Shown: positions 18,271 to 28,307 of the stretch, one piece after another
Numbering within the stretch: position 1 is the first letter of the stretch
Layout: each line of letters opens with the position of its first letter
Origin: Pseudomonas lundensis
Lineage (GTDB): Bacteria > Pseudomonadota > Gammaproteobacteria > Pseudomonadales > Pseudomonadaceae
Assembly: GCF_002269125.1 (NCBI RefSeq)
Contig: NZ_NQKI01000015.1
Coordinates: forward strand, 41,230 to 105,229
DNA length: 64,000 bases
Reading direction: 5' to 3'
Notes under the pieces: generated by a model
Told to the model about the DNA's origin: nothing
Databases searched by the model: none
What the model saw: the letters and a program-made list of their open reading frames with translations, nothing else
Program-made: the position numbers and the translations under genes

Positions 18271-18879
18271 ATGCCGCTTTCCCTCGAGTTGATCTCTGCT
18301 TTCACGTTGTTTGCTTTTGTTTCGTCCATCACGCCTGGCCCCAATAACACCATGCTGTTGGCCTCCGGGGCCAACTTCGGCTTTCGTCGCACCCTTCCTC
18401 ATGCGCTGGGTATCAGCTTCGGTTTCATGTTTTTAGTCGTGGCAGTGGGGCTTGGGTTGGGAGGCGTCTTTAAGGCTGTGCCCATGGCTTACACCGTATT
18501 GCGTTACCTCGGCGCGGCCTACTTGCTGTATCTGGCCTGGAAAGTCGCGACTTCCGGGCCGATATCCGGCACACACACCGCGCACGGCAAACCACTGGGG
18601 TTTTGGGGCGCAGCCGCTTTTCAGTGGGTCAATCCAAAAGCGTGGGTCATGGCGGTGGGCGCGATCACTACGTACACCCCCTCGCAGGGCTACATCACCA
18701 ACGTCTTTGTGATTGCACTGGTGTTTGCCATCATCAATTTACCCAGCGTCTGCGTGTGGGCCGGCTTTGGTAGCGCATTACGTTCGGTACTGAGCCAACC
18801 CAGATGGCTCATGGTGTTTAACCTCAGCATGGCGCTGTTGCTGGTGCTGTCGTTGTATCCGATTGTGTTTGATCACTGA
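18271..18879 (+). CDS. LysE/RhtB-family amino-acid exporter
   Basis: 202 residues, usual length. Six hydrophobic segments with the family start (FAFVSSITPGPNNTMLLASG) and the mid-protein motif AAFQWVNPKAWVMAVG. Exports an amino acid or derivative across the inner membrane; the substrate cannot be assigned. Its 3' end overlaps the convergent punR gene by 7 bp. Confidence 0.9.
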   Translation: MPLSLELISAFTLFAFVSSITPGPNNTMLLASGANFGFRRTLPHALGISFGFMFLVVAVGLGLGGVFKAVPMAYTVLRYLGAAYLLYLAWKVATSGPISGTHTAHGKPLGFWGAAAFQWVNPKAWVMAVGAITTYTPSQGYITNVFVIALVFAIINLPSVCVWAGFGSALRSVLSQPRWLMVFNLSMALLLVLSLYPIVFDH

Positions 18880-19796
18880 TCCTGTTCTTCAGCGTCGTTG
18901 AGCCATTCCTGACTCAGCGTGTCGGTATCCCCCAGGTAGTCCAGTAGCCAGCTCATGGCGGGCGAGTGATTGTTCTGGACCCAGGCAATACAGGACGGGC
19001 TGGCAGGGAAGGGCCGTTGCAAGTGCAAGGCCACCAGCCGCCCTTGCTCAATGAGCGGGCGAGCGAGATGGGCAGGCACCATGCCGACACACAGGCCCTC
19101 ACTCAAGCAGGCCAAGGCCGATGGCCAGTCCGGGACCATCATCCGCCGCTGGTTGTCGAGCGTCCAGGTGTCACGTTTGGGCAAGCTGCGCGATGTGTCG
19201 TCCATGCACAAGGATGGATAGGGCCGTAGCTGCTCGTCACTCAACAACCCTTCGAACGCCGTCAGCGGGTGATCCGGGCTTGCCACGCAGATCCAGTGCA
19301 ACAGCCCCATGTCGCGGAAGGCAAAGCTACCCGCGACCGGTATGGCGCGGGTAGCGCCAATCACCAGGTCGGTTCGACCGTCCACCAATGCATCCCACAC
19401 ACCGTTGTACACCTCGTAGTGGACGATTAATTCCACATCGGGGAAGTGGCGGTAAAAGTCGAGAACCATCTGTTGGCAGCGCGGCTGTTTGGTGATGGAG
19501 TCCACAGCGACGCGTAACTGACCGCTCCAGCCATTGGCCACCTGCTGGCACAAGCGCCGGGTGCCCAGCATTTTTTTCATCACATCGCGGGCTTCCTTCA
19601 CGAACAGCTGCCCGGCGGCGGTCAGTTCTACATCGCGATGGCGACGCACAAACAATGGCACCGCCAGCCACACTTCCAATTGGCGCACGGTATAGCTCAC
19701 GGCAGAGGGCACGCGATGCAGTTCCTGAGCTGCGCCGCTGAAGCTGCCATGTCGGGCCACGGCATCGATGACATCCAGAGAGTATTCAGACCACAC
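18873..19796 (-). CDS. punR: PunR-like LysR-family regulator
   Basis: 307 residues: an N-terminal winged HTH (YSLDVIDAVARHGSFSGAA, about 5-62) and a LysR substrate domain. From memory it resembles E. coli PunR (YdhB), and it is divergent from a gene closely resembling punC (YdhC), the same pairing as in E. coli, where PunR activates the purine nucleoside transporter PunC. The 112-bp gap between the two starts would hold the shared operator. Pairing and similarity together make the name likely. Confidence 0.82.
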   Translation of the reverse strand: MWSEYSLDVIDAVARHGSFSGAAQELHRVPSAVSYTVRQLEVWLAVPLFVRRHRDVELTAAGQLFVKEARDVMKKMLGTRRLCQQVANGWSGQLRVAVDSITKQPRCQQMVLDFYRHFPDVELIVHYEVYNGVWDALVDGRTDLVIGATRAIPVAGSFAFRDMGLLHWICVASPDHPLTAFEGLLSDEQLRPYPSLCMDDTSRSLPKRDTWTLDNQRRMMVPDWPSALACLSEGLCVGMVPAHLARPLIEQGRLVALHLQRPFPASPSCIAWVQNNHSPAMSWLLDYLGDTDTLSQEWLNDAEEQDQ

Positions 19797-19908
19797 AGCG
19801 CTGCCTTCAAATTAATTGATGCTAAATAGAAAATATTATCGCTTCACAAGCAGATCCTCAGCCGGATAATGCGCGCCAGTCAACAAATTGTTTGATGGGA
19901 AGTATTAG

Positions 19909-21099
19909 GTGCACATGAAAAACTCGTTGGGATTCACGCTTTATCTGGCCGGGCTCAGCATGCTGGGTTATCTGGCCATGGACATGTACCTGCCGGCATT
20001 CGGCACATTGCGCGCTGAACTGCAATTGTCCGCAGGCGCTGTCGGCGCCAGTTTAAGTATTTTTCTCGCCGGCTTTGCCGTGGGCCAATTGTTGTGGGGG
20101 CCTTTGTCGGACCGGCTGGGACGAAAACCCGTGTTACTGGCCGGGCTGACGATGTTTGCCCTGGGCTGTCTGGGCATGCTTTGGGTCAACGATGCTGTGT
20201 GGCTGCTAAGCCTGCGCTTTATTCAGGCCATCGGCATCTGCGCCGCGGCGGTTACCTGGCAAGCACTGGTGATCGACCGCTACCCGGCCGACAAAGCCAA
20301 CCGCGTATTCGCAGGCATCATGCCGTTGATGGGCCTGTCTCCGGCGCTGGCGCCCTTATTGGGCGCGCTGGTACTTAATCACTTGGGCTGGCAGGCGATC
20401 TTCACTGTTCTGTTTGGCATCGCCGTGATGCTGTTGCTGCCCACGTTATTGCTCAAAGAGAAAGTGCGCCCGCGCCTTGAGCAACACAACATCGTGCGCG
20501 TGAGTTACTGGCAACTGCTCAGCTCATCAACGTTTAGCGGCAACGTGATGATATTTGCAGCCTGTTCCGCGAGTTTCTTTGCCTGGCTGACGGCATCGCC
20601 TTTCATTTTGGGCGACATGGGCTACAGCCCGAATGACATTGGCCTGAGTTACGCCTTCCCGACGCTGGCCTTTTTGATCGGCGGCTACAGTTGCCGCAGC
20701 GCGTTGCAACACATCAAAGGCCGCACTTTGCTGCCATGGCTGCTGTTGGCTTACTGCGCAAGCATGGTGGGGCTGTACGTGGTGGCGACACAGACTCAAC
20801 CCACATTGGCCACATTGCTGATCCCGTTTTGCCTGATGGCACTGGTGAACGGCGCGAGTTACCCGATTGTGGTGGCCAATGCACTGCTTCCATTTTCGGA
20901 AAACTCCGGCAAGGCCGCAGCGCTACAAAACACCCTGCAGTTGGGGTTGTGTTTTCTCGGTAGCCTGGTGGTATCGGCGTACATCAGTCACCCGCTGGAC
21001 ATTACGGTGGAGGTGATGCTGGCTTCGGCGCCCGTGGCGGTGCTCGGTTACCTGATCCAACGCCGCAGGGCCACTGCCGAACGTCTTGCAACGCGCTGA
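19909..21099 (+). CDS. punC: PunC-like purine nucleoside MFS transporter
   Basis: 396 residues, twelve membrane helices of the Bcr/CflA drug-resistance branch. Long stretches match E. coli PunC as remembered: [61 protein letters not shown]. Proposed to import adenosine-type nucleosides. Either GTG at 19909 (GGGAAG 6 bp upstream) or ATG at 19915 can be the start; I prefer the GTG for its spacing. Divergent from punR. Confidence 0.85.
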   Translation: MHMKNSLGFTLYLAGLSMLGYLAMDMYLPAFGTLRAELQLSAGAVGASLSIFLAGFAVGQLLWGPLSDRLGRKPVLLAGLTMFALGCLGMLWVNDAVWLLSLRFIQAIGICAAAVTWQALVIDRYPADKANRVFAGIMPLMGLSPALAPLLGALVLNHLGWQAIFTVLFGIAVMLLLPTLLLKEKVRPRLEQHNIVRVSYWQLLSSSTFSGNVMIFAACSASFFAWLTASPFILGDMGYSPNDIGLSYAFPTLAFLIGGYSCRSALQHIKGRTLLPWLLLAYCASMVGLYVVATQTQPTLATLLIPFCLMALVNGASYPIVVANALLPFSENSGKAAALQNTLQLGLCFLGSLVVSAYISHPLDITVEVMLASAPVAVLGYLIQRRRATAERLATR

Positions 21100-21156
21100 A
21101 CTTTGTCGCGAACGGGGGCATCCAAACCTCATCGAGTTGCACTGTGAGCGTGTTGG

Positions 21157-21693
21157 ATGACCCAGATCATTACCCCTGAAACCCCTGAACAGGTGCATTC
21201 CGAACATGATGCGAAAATGTTCGGATCACCCAAGGACCGGCTGGATTTTTACCGGCGTGAAATACAGTACGAAACCAGCATCCTGTCCCATCGAACGGAC
21301 GCCTATCTGGCCGCCCAGTCATTTCTGGTGATTGCATTTGCATCGTGCATGGCCAACCTGAACCCGGAGTGGGGCAAGTTTTTCACCCTGACCGTGCCGC
21401 CGCTACTGGCTGTGCTGGGGCTGATGATTTCATTGAATGCCTGGCCGGGCATTCGCGCAGCGTACGACATCATTGACCATTGGCATTTCAAACAAAGTGA
21501 GCTGCTGAGCAGTGAACCGCAAATGGGGATGGCGTACGACGAGTCGCCGCTGTTCTGCGAAATGGAATCCACCCACAAGGGGTACAAGAAATCATTGATG
21601 TTTTCAGTGCGTTCCCCGTGGCTGTTTGCCATCTTCTGGATGGTGCTAGGGGCCTTCTCGCTGTATATCCAGATTGATAACCCTTTGACCTGA
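21157..21693 (+). CDS. Predicted membrane protein of unknown function
   Basis: 178 residues: a polar N-terminus with FYRREIQYETSILSHRTDAYLAAQ, two closely spaced helices at about 50-95, a polar middle and a C-terminal helix (about 152-172). I do not recognise it. The helix-hairpin plus C-terminal anchor layout recalls small two- to three-helix accessory membrane proteins. It is 58 bp after punC on the same strand and may be in that transcript. It is followed by a weak convergent hairpin (21714-21741). Confidence 0.65.
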   Translation: MTQIITPETPEQVHSEHDAKMFGSPKDRLDFYRREIQYETSILSHRTDAYLAAQSFLVIAFASCMANLNPEWGKFFTLTVPPLLAVLGLMISLNAWPGIRAAYDIIDHWHFKQSELLSSEPQMGMAYDESPLFCEMESTHKGYKKSLMFSVRSPWLFAIFWMVLGAFSLYIQIDNPLT

Positions 21694-21756
21694 TACACCG
21701 CGCGCGCAGAAGAGGCCGTAGTTCCGGGTGGGCATACGGCCTGTGAGTAACCCTGT

Positions 21757-22452
21757 TCAGGCCACATCGACCAGCACAATCTCACTGTCTTCGAGTGCCG
21801 TTACCCGCAGCACGCGCTCATCGACGATCGCAACACCATCCCGTGCGCTGGCCTGCAACCCGTTGACCTCAATCAGGCCGGTGGCAGGAACCAGATAAGC
21901 GCGTCGCCCCTGATCGAGCTGATACTCCGCGGTTTCACCTGCTTTCAGGTTGGCCGCCACCAATCGGGCGTCGGCGCGAATGCGCAAACTTTCCTGATCC
22001 CCGTCCTTACCGCTGGCCAATGTCACAAAGCCTTCACGCTGGCCTTTAGGGAACGGCTTGGCACCCCATGAAGGCGGGTCCCCGGCCTGATTCGGCATAA
22101 TCCAGATCTGGAAAATCTTTGTTGCTGTCGACTCCAGGTTGTATTCGCTGTGGGCTATACCGGTGCCGGCGCTCATGACCTGTACATCGCCCGCTTCAGT
22201 ACGGCCTTTATTACCCAGGTTGTCTTCGTGGCTGATGGCCCCTTCACGCACATACGTGATGATCTCCATGTCGCGATGGGGGTGCTTCGGGAAACCGGTA
22301 CCGGGCGCAATGATGTCGTCATTCCATACCCGTAGATTGCCCCATCCCATACGCTGCGGGTCGTAGTACTCGGCGAACGAAAAGTGGTGGTGCGCATCCA
22401 ACCAGCCGTGGTGAGCGCCGCCCAAAGTGTTGAAGGGTCTGAGTTCAAGCAT
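21757..22452 (-). CDS. Pirin-family (YhaK-like) bicupin
   Basis: 231 residues from the ATG at 22452, chosen for its AGGAGAGG Shine-Dalgarno; the longer open frame is not conserved-looking. Metal-ligand residues of the N-terminal cupin are present: FPKHPHRDMEIITYV, then GTGIAHSEYN. Pirins act as quercetin dioxygenases or redox-sensitive regulators. This short type resembles YhaK, a marker of nitrosative/oxidative stress. Divergent from the helicase gene with 157 bp between starts. Confidence 0.88.
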   Translation of the reverse strand: MLELRPFNTLGGAHHGWLDAHHHFSFAEYYDPQRMGWGNLRVWNDDIIAPGTGFPKHPHRDMEIITYVREGAISHEDNLGNKGRTEAGDVQVMSAGTGIAHSEYNLESTATKIFQIWIMPNQAGDPPSWGAKPFPKGQREGFVTLASGKDGDQESLRIRADARLVAANLKAGETAEYQLDQGRRAYLVPATGLIEVNGLQASARDGVAIVDERVLRVTALEDSEIVLVDVA

Positions 22453-22609
22453 GATGCCTCTCCTGTTCTGGTCAGTCGGGGGGGAATGAACGGTGTCCCG
22501 AATGAGAATGGAGAAAGTGTGCGCCTCTGAATCATCGATAAAAAGTTTAAAAAATACGTAAAACCAATCAATTAAATCGATACTTATCGACGCGCAATCT
22601 TCAACCTTG

Positions 22610-25198
22610 ATGGTCGAAACGGCTGCTAAACAGCTGATGCTCAAGCAATTACTAGAACTCCCGGCGCAATGGAGCGACCATAGCCCATCCGCCCGGACAG
22701 CCTCACACCCTGGAGTCAGCGTGCCGCAACACACATCAGATTTGCCCGAACCCCTTTCCCCGGTCACTCAACTGCCGCTGCTCAAGCGTCTGGCAGCACG
22801 CCTGTTTGGCAGCGGTTTAAGTCGCTTGCGCGCCCAACATGCTGCGTCCTGGCTGCAGGGGCAGGCGGACGGTTTTCGCAGCGGGCACAGTGCCGGTGTG
22901 GATTACGGCTATGAAGAGGGGCATTCAGACGGGTTGGAAGAAGGCCGTCAGGTGCTGTTTATCAATGACACCCGCTCGCACGTGCTGCGTGCCCCGGGCA
23001 TCGATGACAACCTGTTCGATGACTGGCGGCTGCCGTTGGGCGCGGAACTGAAAAAGCAGATCAAAGCCGATGTCTCGGCGCGGCTATCGGCCTCTGCACA
23101 GCCCAGCGCGGCGCAGTGGAAGATGATCTTCAGCGACACACCTTCCACATCCGTGGTGGCAGGCGCCGGGGCGGGCAAATCGACGTCACTGGTACTGCGC
23201 ATTTTGCTGCTCAGTCACTACCTCGGTTTTGAATTGAGCTCCATGACGGTGGTGACTTTCACCCGCGAATCGCGCAAGGATTTCATCGCCAAACTGCAGG
23301 AAATCTTCGCCTTATGGGGGCGCACGCTTAGCCTCAAGGAAGCCCGGGAGGTGGTGCGCACCTTCCACTCGCGGATCTTGCCGATGGTGCGCAGCCTGCC
23401 GGGTTACGCGCAGCTGCAGGCCTTCGAAACCCTCAGCAACCGAGGCACTAGCGATGATGACGCCGACAGCAACCCGTTTGATTTGCGTATCAATGATGCT
23501 CAACGCCAACAGCTGAATGCCTGCTATCACGGCCTGTACAGCCAAAATGAGCGTTTTCGCGAGACGATGGGCGCGTTGTGCCGGCATGCGTTGCAGCTCA
23601 AAGAACTGGAGCGGGATCATCCGGACGTGCAAAAACGCATGGCGGTGACAGAATTGGCGGCCAAGCGTGATGAGGAACTGTGCGACACCCTCGAAGACTT
23701 GTGGTTTGCCGCCGGTGCCTGGCCGATTCAAGGCATCGAGCCGAGCCGTGAAACAGTAACCATCAACGGTTCGACGTTCCATTGCCACGGTTACATTGCG
23801 CAACTGGATGCGTGGGTGGTGCTGGGTTTCGATCCCCGTGAAAATCCTCAGATTTGCAGGCCCAATGCCAAATTGAGCGTGCGTGCAGAATGGGCAGTCA
23901 AGCGAACGCTGTTTCGAGCTTTCTGCGATAAGCCCTTGATATGGCTCGAATCTTACGATCAATCCAGACGCGTATTGTCCACGTTGTCCGGGGACACCAG
24001 CGCCGGGCCAGGCGTTGAATACAAGCTCAAGGGTGAACTGAGTCCGGCGCCGCTCCTTGACTGTTTTGTGACCGCCGCCAGCTTTATCGAGAACCTGGGG
24101 CTGGACGTCGCATCTGCCGTGGGCGACATGCGGTTTGCCAAAGACGACCCTGACCGCTTTTTCTTCGAGGCGCTGAGCCTGTTCTGGCGCGCGCTCGAAA
24201 GCCATCTGCTGGCGCAAACGCCTCCGGTCATGACCTACAACCGCATGTTTTCATTGTTCGGGGAGCACACCGCGCAGAATTTCAAACTGCTCAGCCACGA
24301 GCAGTTGCGTCCGTTGTCGCACGTGATGATCGATGAGTTTCAGGATGTCTCGCCGCAAATCGTTTCGTGGTTGCGCGCCAGCCTGCGCGAAATTCGCAGC
24401 CGTGGCCCCGCCATGCACGTGGGGCGGGCTGCGCAACGCTCTTCCTTGTTGTGTGTGGGCGATGACTGGCAATCGATCTACGGCTGGCGGGGCAGTTCGC
24501 CCACATACTTCATGGCCTTCGACAAAACGTTTGTCTCGCCGTCCACGACGCGGGTCATGCTCAGTGACAACTTCCGTAGCCAGCAGCACATCATTGATGC
24601 CGCAGAACATATCGTCCGTGCCGCGCCTTCCATACCGGGTAAACGGGCCAAGGCCTGTGGCGAAGCTAAACCGCTGGTCCCCGTCCAAGTACTGGACAGG
24701 GACGATGCCGCTTTGGTGGCGAAATTGACCGAGCATTACAACGCAGGTGATCGGGTATTAATGCTGTTTCGAAAAAGCAGCGATAAGGCACTGATTGAAA
24801 AGGATATTCAGTCGATTGTTAATGTGGATTCTAGATTGCCACCTGAAGCGCGCAGGCTGAGACAATTGACGTTCCATAGCGCAAAAGGCTTGCAAGCCGA
24901 TGCTGTGTTTCTGCTTGGAGACTGTCAGCACCTGACCTCATCGCCCTACAAAAATCAGGTCTACCGCATGGCGGGCCTGGGAAATGAAGGCGACCCCGAG
25001 GCCTACGACACCGCGCAAAAAGATGAAGTGCTGCGCTTGGCTTACGTCGGTATTACACGGGCGATCACGCATTGTTACTGGTACGTGGAGAGTAAGGAGG
25101 CGCAAGGGCCGGCGATCCCCAAAGCCTCTGATCGAGTGCCCAAGGGCAAGGCATTCTTTGAAGATCTGCGAGGGCTTGGCGTTGACGCTTCGCGTTGA
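22610..25198 (+). CDS. UvrD/Rep-family superfamily 1 DNA helicase with an atypical N-terminus
   Basis: 862 residues from the ATG at 22610; the Shine-Dalgarno is poor and a later start near 22637 is possible. Motifs: Q-motif/SAAQWKMIF, Walker A GAGAGKST (Lys190), Walker B MIDEFQD (Asp575-Glu576), motif III VGDDWQSIYGWRG, motif V TFHSAKGLQAD, motif VI YVGITRA. About 350 residues separate motifs Ia and II, more than in UvrD. The first about 170 residues are non-helicase and contain a Gly-every-fourth-residue stretch (GHSAGVDYGYEEGHSDGLEEG) similar to the GxxxG repeats of FliH. No nuclease domain is seen. Role unknown; repair or a defence-type function are both open. Confidence 0.85.
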   Translation: MVETAAKQLMLKQLLELPAQWSDHSPSARTASHPGVSVPQHTSDLPEPLSPVTQLPLLKRLAARLFGSGLSRLRAQHAASWLQGQADGFRSGHSAGVDYGYEEGHSDGLEEGRQVLFINDTRSHVLRAPGIDDNLFDDWRLPLGAELKKQIKADVSARLSASAQPSAAQWKMIFSDTPSTSVVAGAGAGKSTSLVLRILLLSHYLGFELSSMTVVTFTRESRKDFIAKLQEIFALWGRTLSLKEAREVVRTFHSRILPMVRSLPGYAQLQAFETLSNRGTSDDDADSNPFDLRINDAQRQQLNACYHGLYSQNERFRETMGALCRHALQLKELERDHPDVQKRMAVTELAAKRDEELCDTLEDLWFAAGAWPIQGIEPSRETVTINGSTFHCHGYIAQLDAWVVLGFDPRENPQICRPNAKLSVRAEWAVKRTLFRAFCDKPLIWLESYDQSRRVLSTLSGDTSAGPGVEYKLKGELSPAPLLDCFVTAASFIENLGLDVASAVGDMRFAKDDPDRFFFEALSLFWRALESHLLAQTPPVMTYNRMFSLFGEHTAQNFKLLSHEQLRPLSHVMIDEFQDVSPQIVSWLRASLREIRSRGPAMHVGRAAQRSSLLCVGDDWQSIYGWRGSSPTYFMAFDKTFVSPSTTRVMLSDNFRSQQHIIDAAEHIVRAAPSIPGKRAKACGEAKPLVPVQVLDRDDAALVAKLTEHYNAGDRVLMLFRKSSDKALIEKDIQSIVNVDSRLPPEARRLRQLTFHSAKGLQADAVFLLGDCQHLTSSPYKNQVYRMAGLGNEGDPEAYDTAQKDEVLRLAYVGITRAITHCYWYVESKEAQGPAIPKASDRVPKGKAFFEDLRGLGVDASR

Positions 25199-25234
25199 GT
25201 CTTAACCCGCTGCCGGGCAACGTGCCATGCTGCC

Positions 25235-26761
25235 TCAAGGCGACACAGGCACGTACGCCACGCTTTCATCGCCGTGCTGATGAAGCAGTCGCTGCCCCAT
25301 GTTGGGCTGGCTCGTAACGGTTTGATGGTCGGCCTGTAAGAAGCTCAGCGGCAGGGGTTTGCCATGACCGTGCTGAACGAAAATCAGGGTGCGCCTGGGG
25401 TCAAAGTGCTGGCCGCTGGAGTGGTCGAGCCAGGCCATGAAATCAGCGCTGCTGCCGTCGTGGGGGTAATCCGCCGCGCCCCCAATGAAATAGAACGGCG
25501 CACCATCGTTCTGCACATACAAGGGCAGTTTGTTGTCGACGTCGACCATCACCATGCGCCATTTCTCCCAGGGGGCTTGGTAACTTGCCGCTGTTTTGAC
25601 ATCAGCGCCAAACTGCATGATCCCACCCCCGCTGTTAGTCCACGGGTAAACCACGCCCAGCACGGCCAGCATGAGGATAGACGTGCCTGCAAATGCCATG
25701 CCCCAGCGCCGCCATTGGCCCTTGCCATGCGCCAGCCTGCGGGTCACCCACCAGGCGGCCAGCAGCTGTGCGAAGGGCACCAGCGGTAACACGTAATAAC
25801 TGCGGCGGCTGCCGCTGGCCGTGAAGAACAGAAACAGCAAGCCCAGCCCTGCCACCAGCCAGCGGGCTTCGGGTTCAATCTGCCGCCAGTGGCGCACGGC
25901 CACCCACGCGCCGATCATCCAGAAGGGTGCCCAGGGCAAGGTGTAGACCGGCAAATAAATCAGGTAGGTATAAATCGGTCCAACGTTGTCGAAAGGCTGG
26001 AAAAAACGCACCACATTTTCCCGCAGAACGAGCCCCAGGCCGCTTTCGCCGTAGGTCGGCGCGCCATACAGGTGAGAAAGCATGAACGGCAGCATGTACA
26101 TCGCCGCGGCCGGCAACAGGGCGGCACACAAGCGCAGATTGAAATGGCGCTTCCAGCGTTGCTCGCCCAGTAGATGCGGCAATAACAGCAGCCCCGGCAA
26201 GATGAAGCCAATCAGCCCCTTGAACAGCGACGTCAGGGCCAGCAACAAAAAAAATACGCAGTAACGGCTCAAGCGCGTGTCATCGGGTGCGCGCCAATAC
26301 CACCACACAGCAGCCAGCACCCCACAGACGGTGAGGATGTCGGCTGTGGCCACGCGTGCCCAAAACAGAAAATAAAAGGTTGTGGCCAGCATCCAGCCGG
26401 CAATCAGCCCTGTGCCTTTGCGGAACAGGCGTTCACCGATCAAATACAGCAACCACACGCTTGACCAGGCGGCAATCACTGCAGGCAGACGCAACGCCCA
26501 GTGATCCAGGCGCCCCAGTACGCCCGCAGTGGCCGTGATCAGCCAGTAAGAGGGCAATGGCTTATCGTAGTAAGGCGTGCCCTTGAGGTAGGGATCAAGG
26601 TAGTCGCCGCTTTGTAGCATTTGCAAAGCGATAGTGGCCCACCGGGTTTCAGGGCCCCAGAGTTCGCGCGCACCTAGCCCCAGCAACAGCAGTAATGCGG
26701 TCGTCACCAGCAGTAGCAACAGGGGTGTTAAGGCCTGAAACGTGTGTTTGCTGTGGTTCAT
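25235..26761 (-). CDS. ArnT-like membrane glycosyltransferase (PMT/GT-C family)
   Basis: 508 residues. The first periplasmic loop bears the GT-C acidic motif region (ARELWGPETRWATIALQML), followed by YYDKPLPSYWL and about ten more membrane segments. A soluble C-terminal part of about 110 residues ends the protein. This is the form of ArnT/GT83-type enzymes that move a sugar from undecaprenyl phosphate to lipid A or another acceptor on the periplasmic face. No arn operon surrounds it, so the donor is unassigned. Convergent with the helicase gene, 36 bp apart. Confidence 0.85.
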   Translation of the reverse strand: MNHSKHTFQALTPLLLLLVTTALLLLLGLGARELWGPETRWATIALQMLQSGDYLDPYLKGTPYYDKPLPSYWLITATAGVLGRLDHWALRLPAVIAAWSSVWLLYLIGERLFRKGTGLIAGWMLATTFYFLFWARVATADILTVCGVLAAVWWYWRAPDDTRLSRYCVFFLLLALTSLFKGLIGFILPGLLLLPHLLGEQRWKRHFNLRLCAALLPAAAMYMLPFMLSHLYGAPTYGESGLGLVLRENVVRFFQPFDNVGPIYTYLIYLPVYTLPWAPFWMIGAWVAVRHWRQIEPEARWLVAGLGLLFLFFTASGSRRSYYVLPLVPFAQLLAAWWVTRRLAHGKGQWRRWGMAFAGTSILMLAVLGVVYPWTNSGGGIMQFGADVKTAASYQAPWEKWRMVMVDVDNKLPLYVQNDGAPFYFIGGAADYPHDGSSADFMAWLDHSSGQHFDPRRTLIFVQHGHGKPLPLSFLQADHQTVTSQPNMGQRLLHQHGDESVAYVPVSP

Positions 26762-27129
26762 CGCACTCCGGACTCAATCCTGATGAAAATCGCCGCTGAC
26801 AGGTGCGTCGTTTGGCCGCGATCGATGCGAAACGGCAGAACCTGACGCATCGCTGAATCGGTTGCATGAACGTCCTCCCGGGCTGCGCGCACAATGGCGT
26901 GCCGGGTATGAAATTGACGTGAAAAAAATGTGCGTCCGGCAGGCATCAATGCCATTGCATTGCCACCTCTTGTCTAACGCCACGTGCTCCCGAGGGCTGA
27001 GAGTGGTAAATTCTGCGCCCATGAAACTCGTCACCCTGATATCGATCCTCTGTTGTAACGCCAAAACGCCGAATTTCACCGGTTCGTGGTTTGAATCGGT
27101 GATCTGTCGTGCGCCAAAGGAACCTTCAC
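26762..27129. other. Intergenic region, no gene seen
   Basis: 368 bp between the divergent glycosyltransferase and Sco genes. Short open frames occur on both strands but none has a Shine-Dalgarno or recognisable protein. It must contain the promoters of both flanking genes; I see no clear operator. Confidence 0.5.
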
Positions 27130-27735
27130 ATGAATGATTTACTGACTCGCCGCCGTGTTGTTCAGGGCCTGGGCTTGCTCAGTCTGGGCGTACTTGCCGG
27201 ATGCGACCCCGGCAGTGGCTTGTCGTACAAGTACGGTAAGGATTTAAGCAACGAGATTCTGGGGCGCAAGTTCAAGCTCCACGATGCTCAAGGCAACGAC
27301 GTGATGCTAGGCAGCTTTCGCGGCATGATGCCGATGATTTTCTTCGGTTTCACCCAGTGCCCGGCCGTGTGCCCTACCGCACTGGCGCGGGCGGCGCAAA
27401 TCAAGAAGATGATGGGCCCGGACGGCGACCGGCTGCAGGTGGTGTTCATCACCCTGGACCCTGAGCGTGATACCCCGGCGGTGCTGGATGCCTACGTCAA
27501 GGCCTTCGACCCGACCTTCATGGCGTTGTCCGGCACGCTGGAAGAAACAGCCGCCACGGCCAAGGAGTTCAAAGTCTTCTACGAGAAGGTGCCGAGCGGC
27601 GCTACTTACACGCTGTCGCACACCGCCACCAGTTTTGTCTTTGACTCACGGGGCGTGCTGCGCCTGGGGCTTTCACCTTCGTTGTCGGCCAAGCAGTGCA
27701 CCGAAGATTTGCTTACCGTGATGTCCGTCTGCTGA
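27130..27735 (+). CDS. SCO1/SenC-family copper chaperone lipoprotein
   Basis: 201 residues from the ATG at 27130 (AAAGGAA 9 bp upstream). RRR followed by a hydrophobic run and lipobox LAGC (Cys25) suggests a lipoprotein, possibly Tat-exported. The thioredoxin-like body carries the copper site: Cys77 and Cys81 in CPAVCP and His164 in LSHTAT. Sco proteins deliver copper or reduce the CuA site of cytochrome c oxidase. The next gene, 27 bp downstream, is a PCuAC chaperone, the usual functional partner. Confidence 0.93.
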   Translation: MNDLLTRRRVVQGLGLLSLGVLAGCDPGSGLSYKYGKDLSNEILGRKFKLHDAQGNDVMLGSFRGMMPMIFFGFTQCPAVCPTALARAAQIKKMMGPDGDRLQVVFITLDPERDTPAVLDAYVKAFDPTFMALSGTLEETAATAKEFKVFYEKVPSGATYTLSHTATSFVFDSRGVLRLGLSPSLSAKQCTEDLLTVMSVC

Positions 27736-27762
27736 TTCAACGCACCTTTGAGAGCCAACACT

Positions 27763-28257
27763 ATGAAACCCGTCAAGTACCTGATGTTGTCGTTGCTGGG
27801 CATGAGCCTGCATGTCTCGGCCCAAACCACTGTGGATGATGCGTGGGTGCGCGCCACCGTGCCGGGGCAGCCGTCAAGCGGTGCGTTTATGCGCATCACC
27901 TCGACTACAGACAGTAAGCTGCTGGCCGTCACGTCCCCCGTCGCCAAGACCGTGCAGATCCACCAGATGAGCATGAATGGCGACGTGATGAGCATGGGCC
28001 CGGTGGAGGCCATTAACTTGCCAGCTGGCCAGACCGTGGAGCTCAAGCCCGAGGCCTATCACGTCATGCTCATTGACCTGAAAGGTCAAATCAAAGAAGG
28101 CGATACCGTTCCGCTCACGCTGACGGTTGAAGATACACAGGGCACCAAAGCGTCCATTGAGGTGCAGGCCAAAGCCCGGGCATTGAATAGCATGCCGATG
28201 AACCACAAGGGCATGCACGGTCACGACGCCATGCATGACCACGGCAACATGCACTGA
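27763..28257 (+). CDS. PCuAC-family periplasmic copper chaperone
   Basis: 164 residues from the ATG at 27763. Signal peptide about 1-20 (VSAQT). The PCuAC cupredoxin-like domain has the copper ligands in VQIHQMSMNGDVMSM and the later YHVML motif. A His/Met-rich tail (MPMNHKGMHGHDAMHDHGNM) extends the copper-binding capacity. Works with Sco to metallate cytochrome oxidase. Same operon as the Sco gene. Confidence 0.93.
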   Translation: MKPVKYLMLSLLGMSLHVSAQTTVDDAWVRATVPGQPSSGAFMRITSTTDSKLLAVTSPVAKTVQIHQMSMNGDVMSMGPVEAINLPAGQTVELKPEAYHVMLIDLKGQIKEGDTVPLTLTVEDTQGTKASIEVQAKARALNSMPMNHKGMHGHDAMHDHGNMH

Positions 28258-28307
28258 TAGACGGCTGGGTCGGGCGATGACAGCGTGCGGTTGTTGCCCG
28301 TGAAGCT

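Noticed and set aside
21714..21741. GGCCGTA/TACGGCC hairpin between the membrane protein and pirin genes
   Set aside because: Short stem, 14-nt loop and no T-tract; too weak to call a terminator.
23312..24217. A 301-residue minus-strand frame over the UvrD-like helicase
   Set aside because: Shadow of the helicase reading frame; no homologous domain or Shine-Dalgarno.
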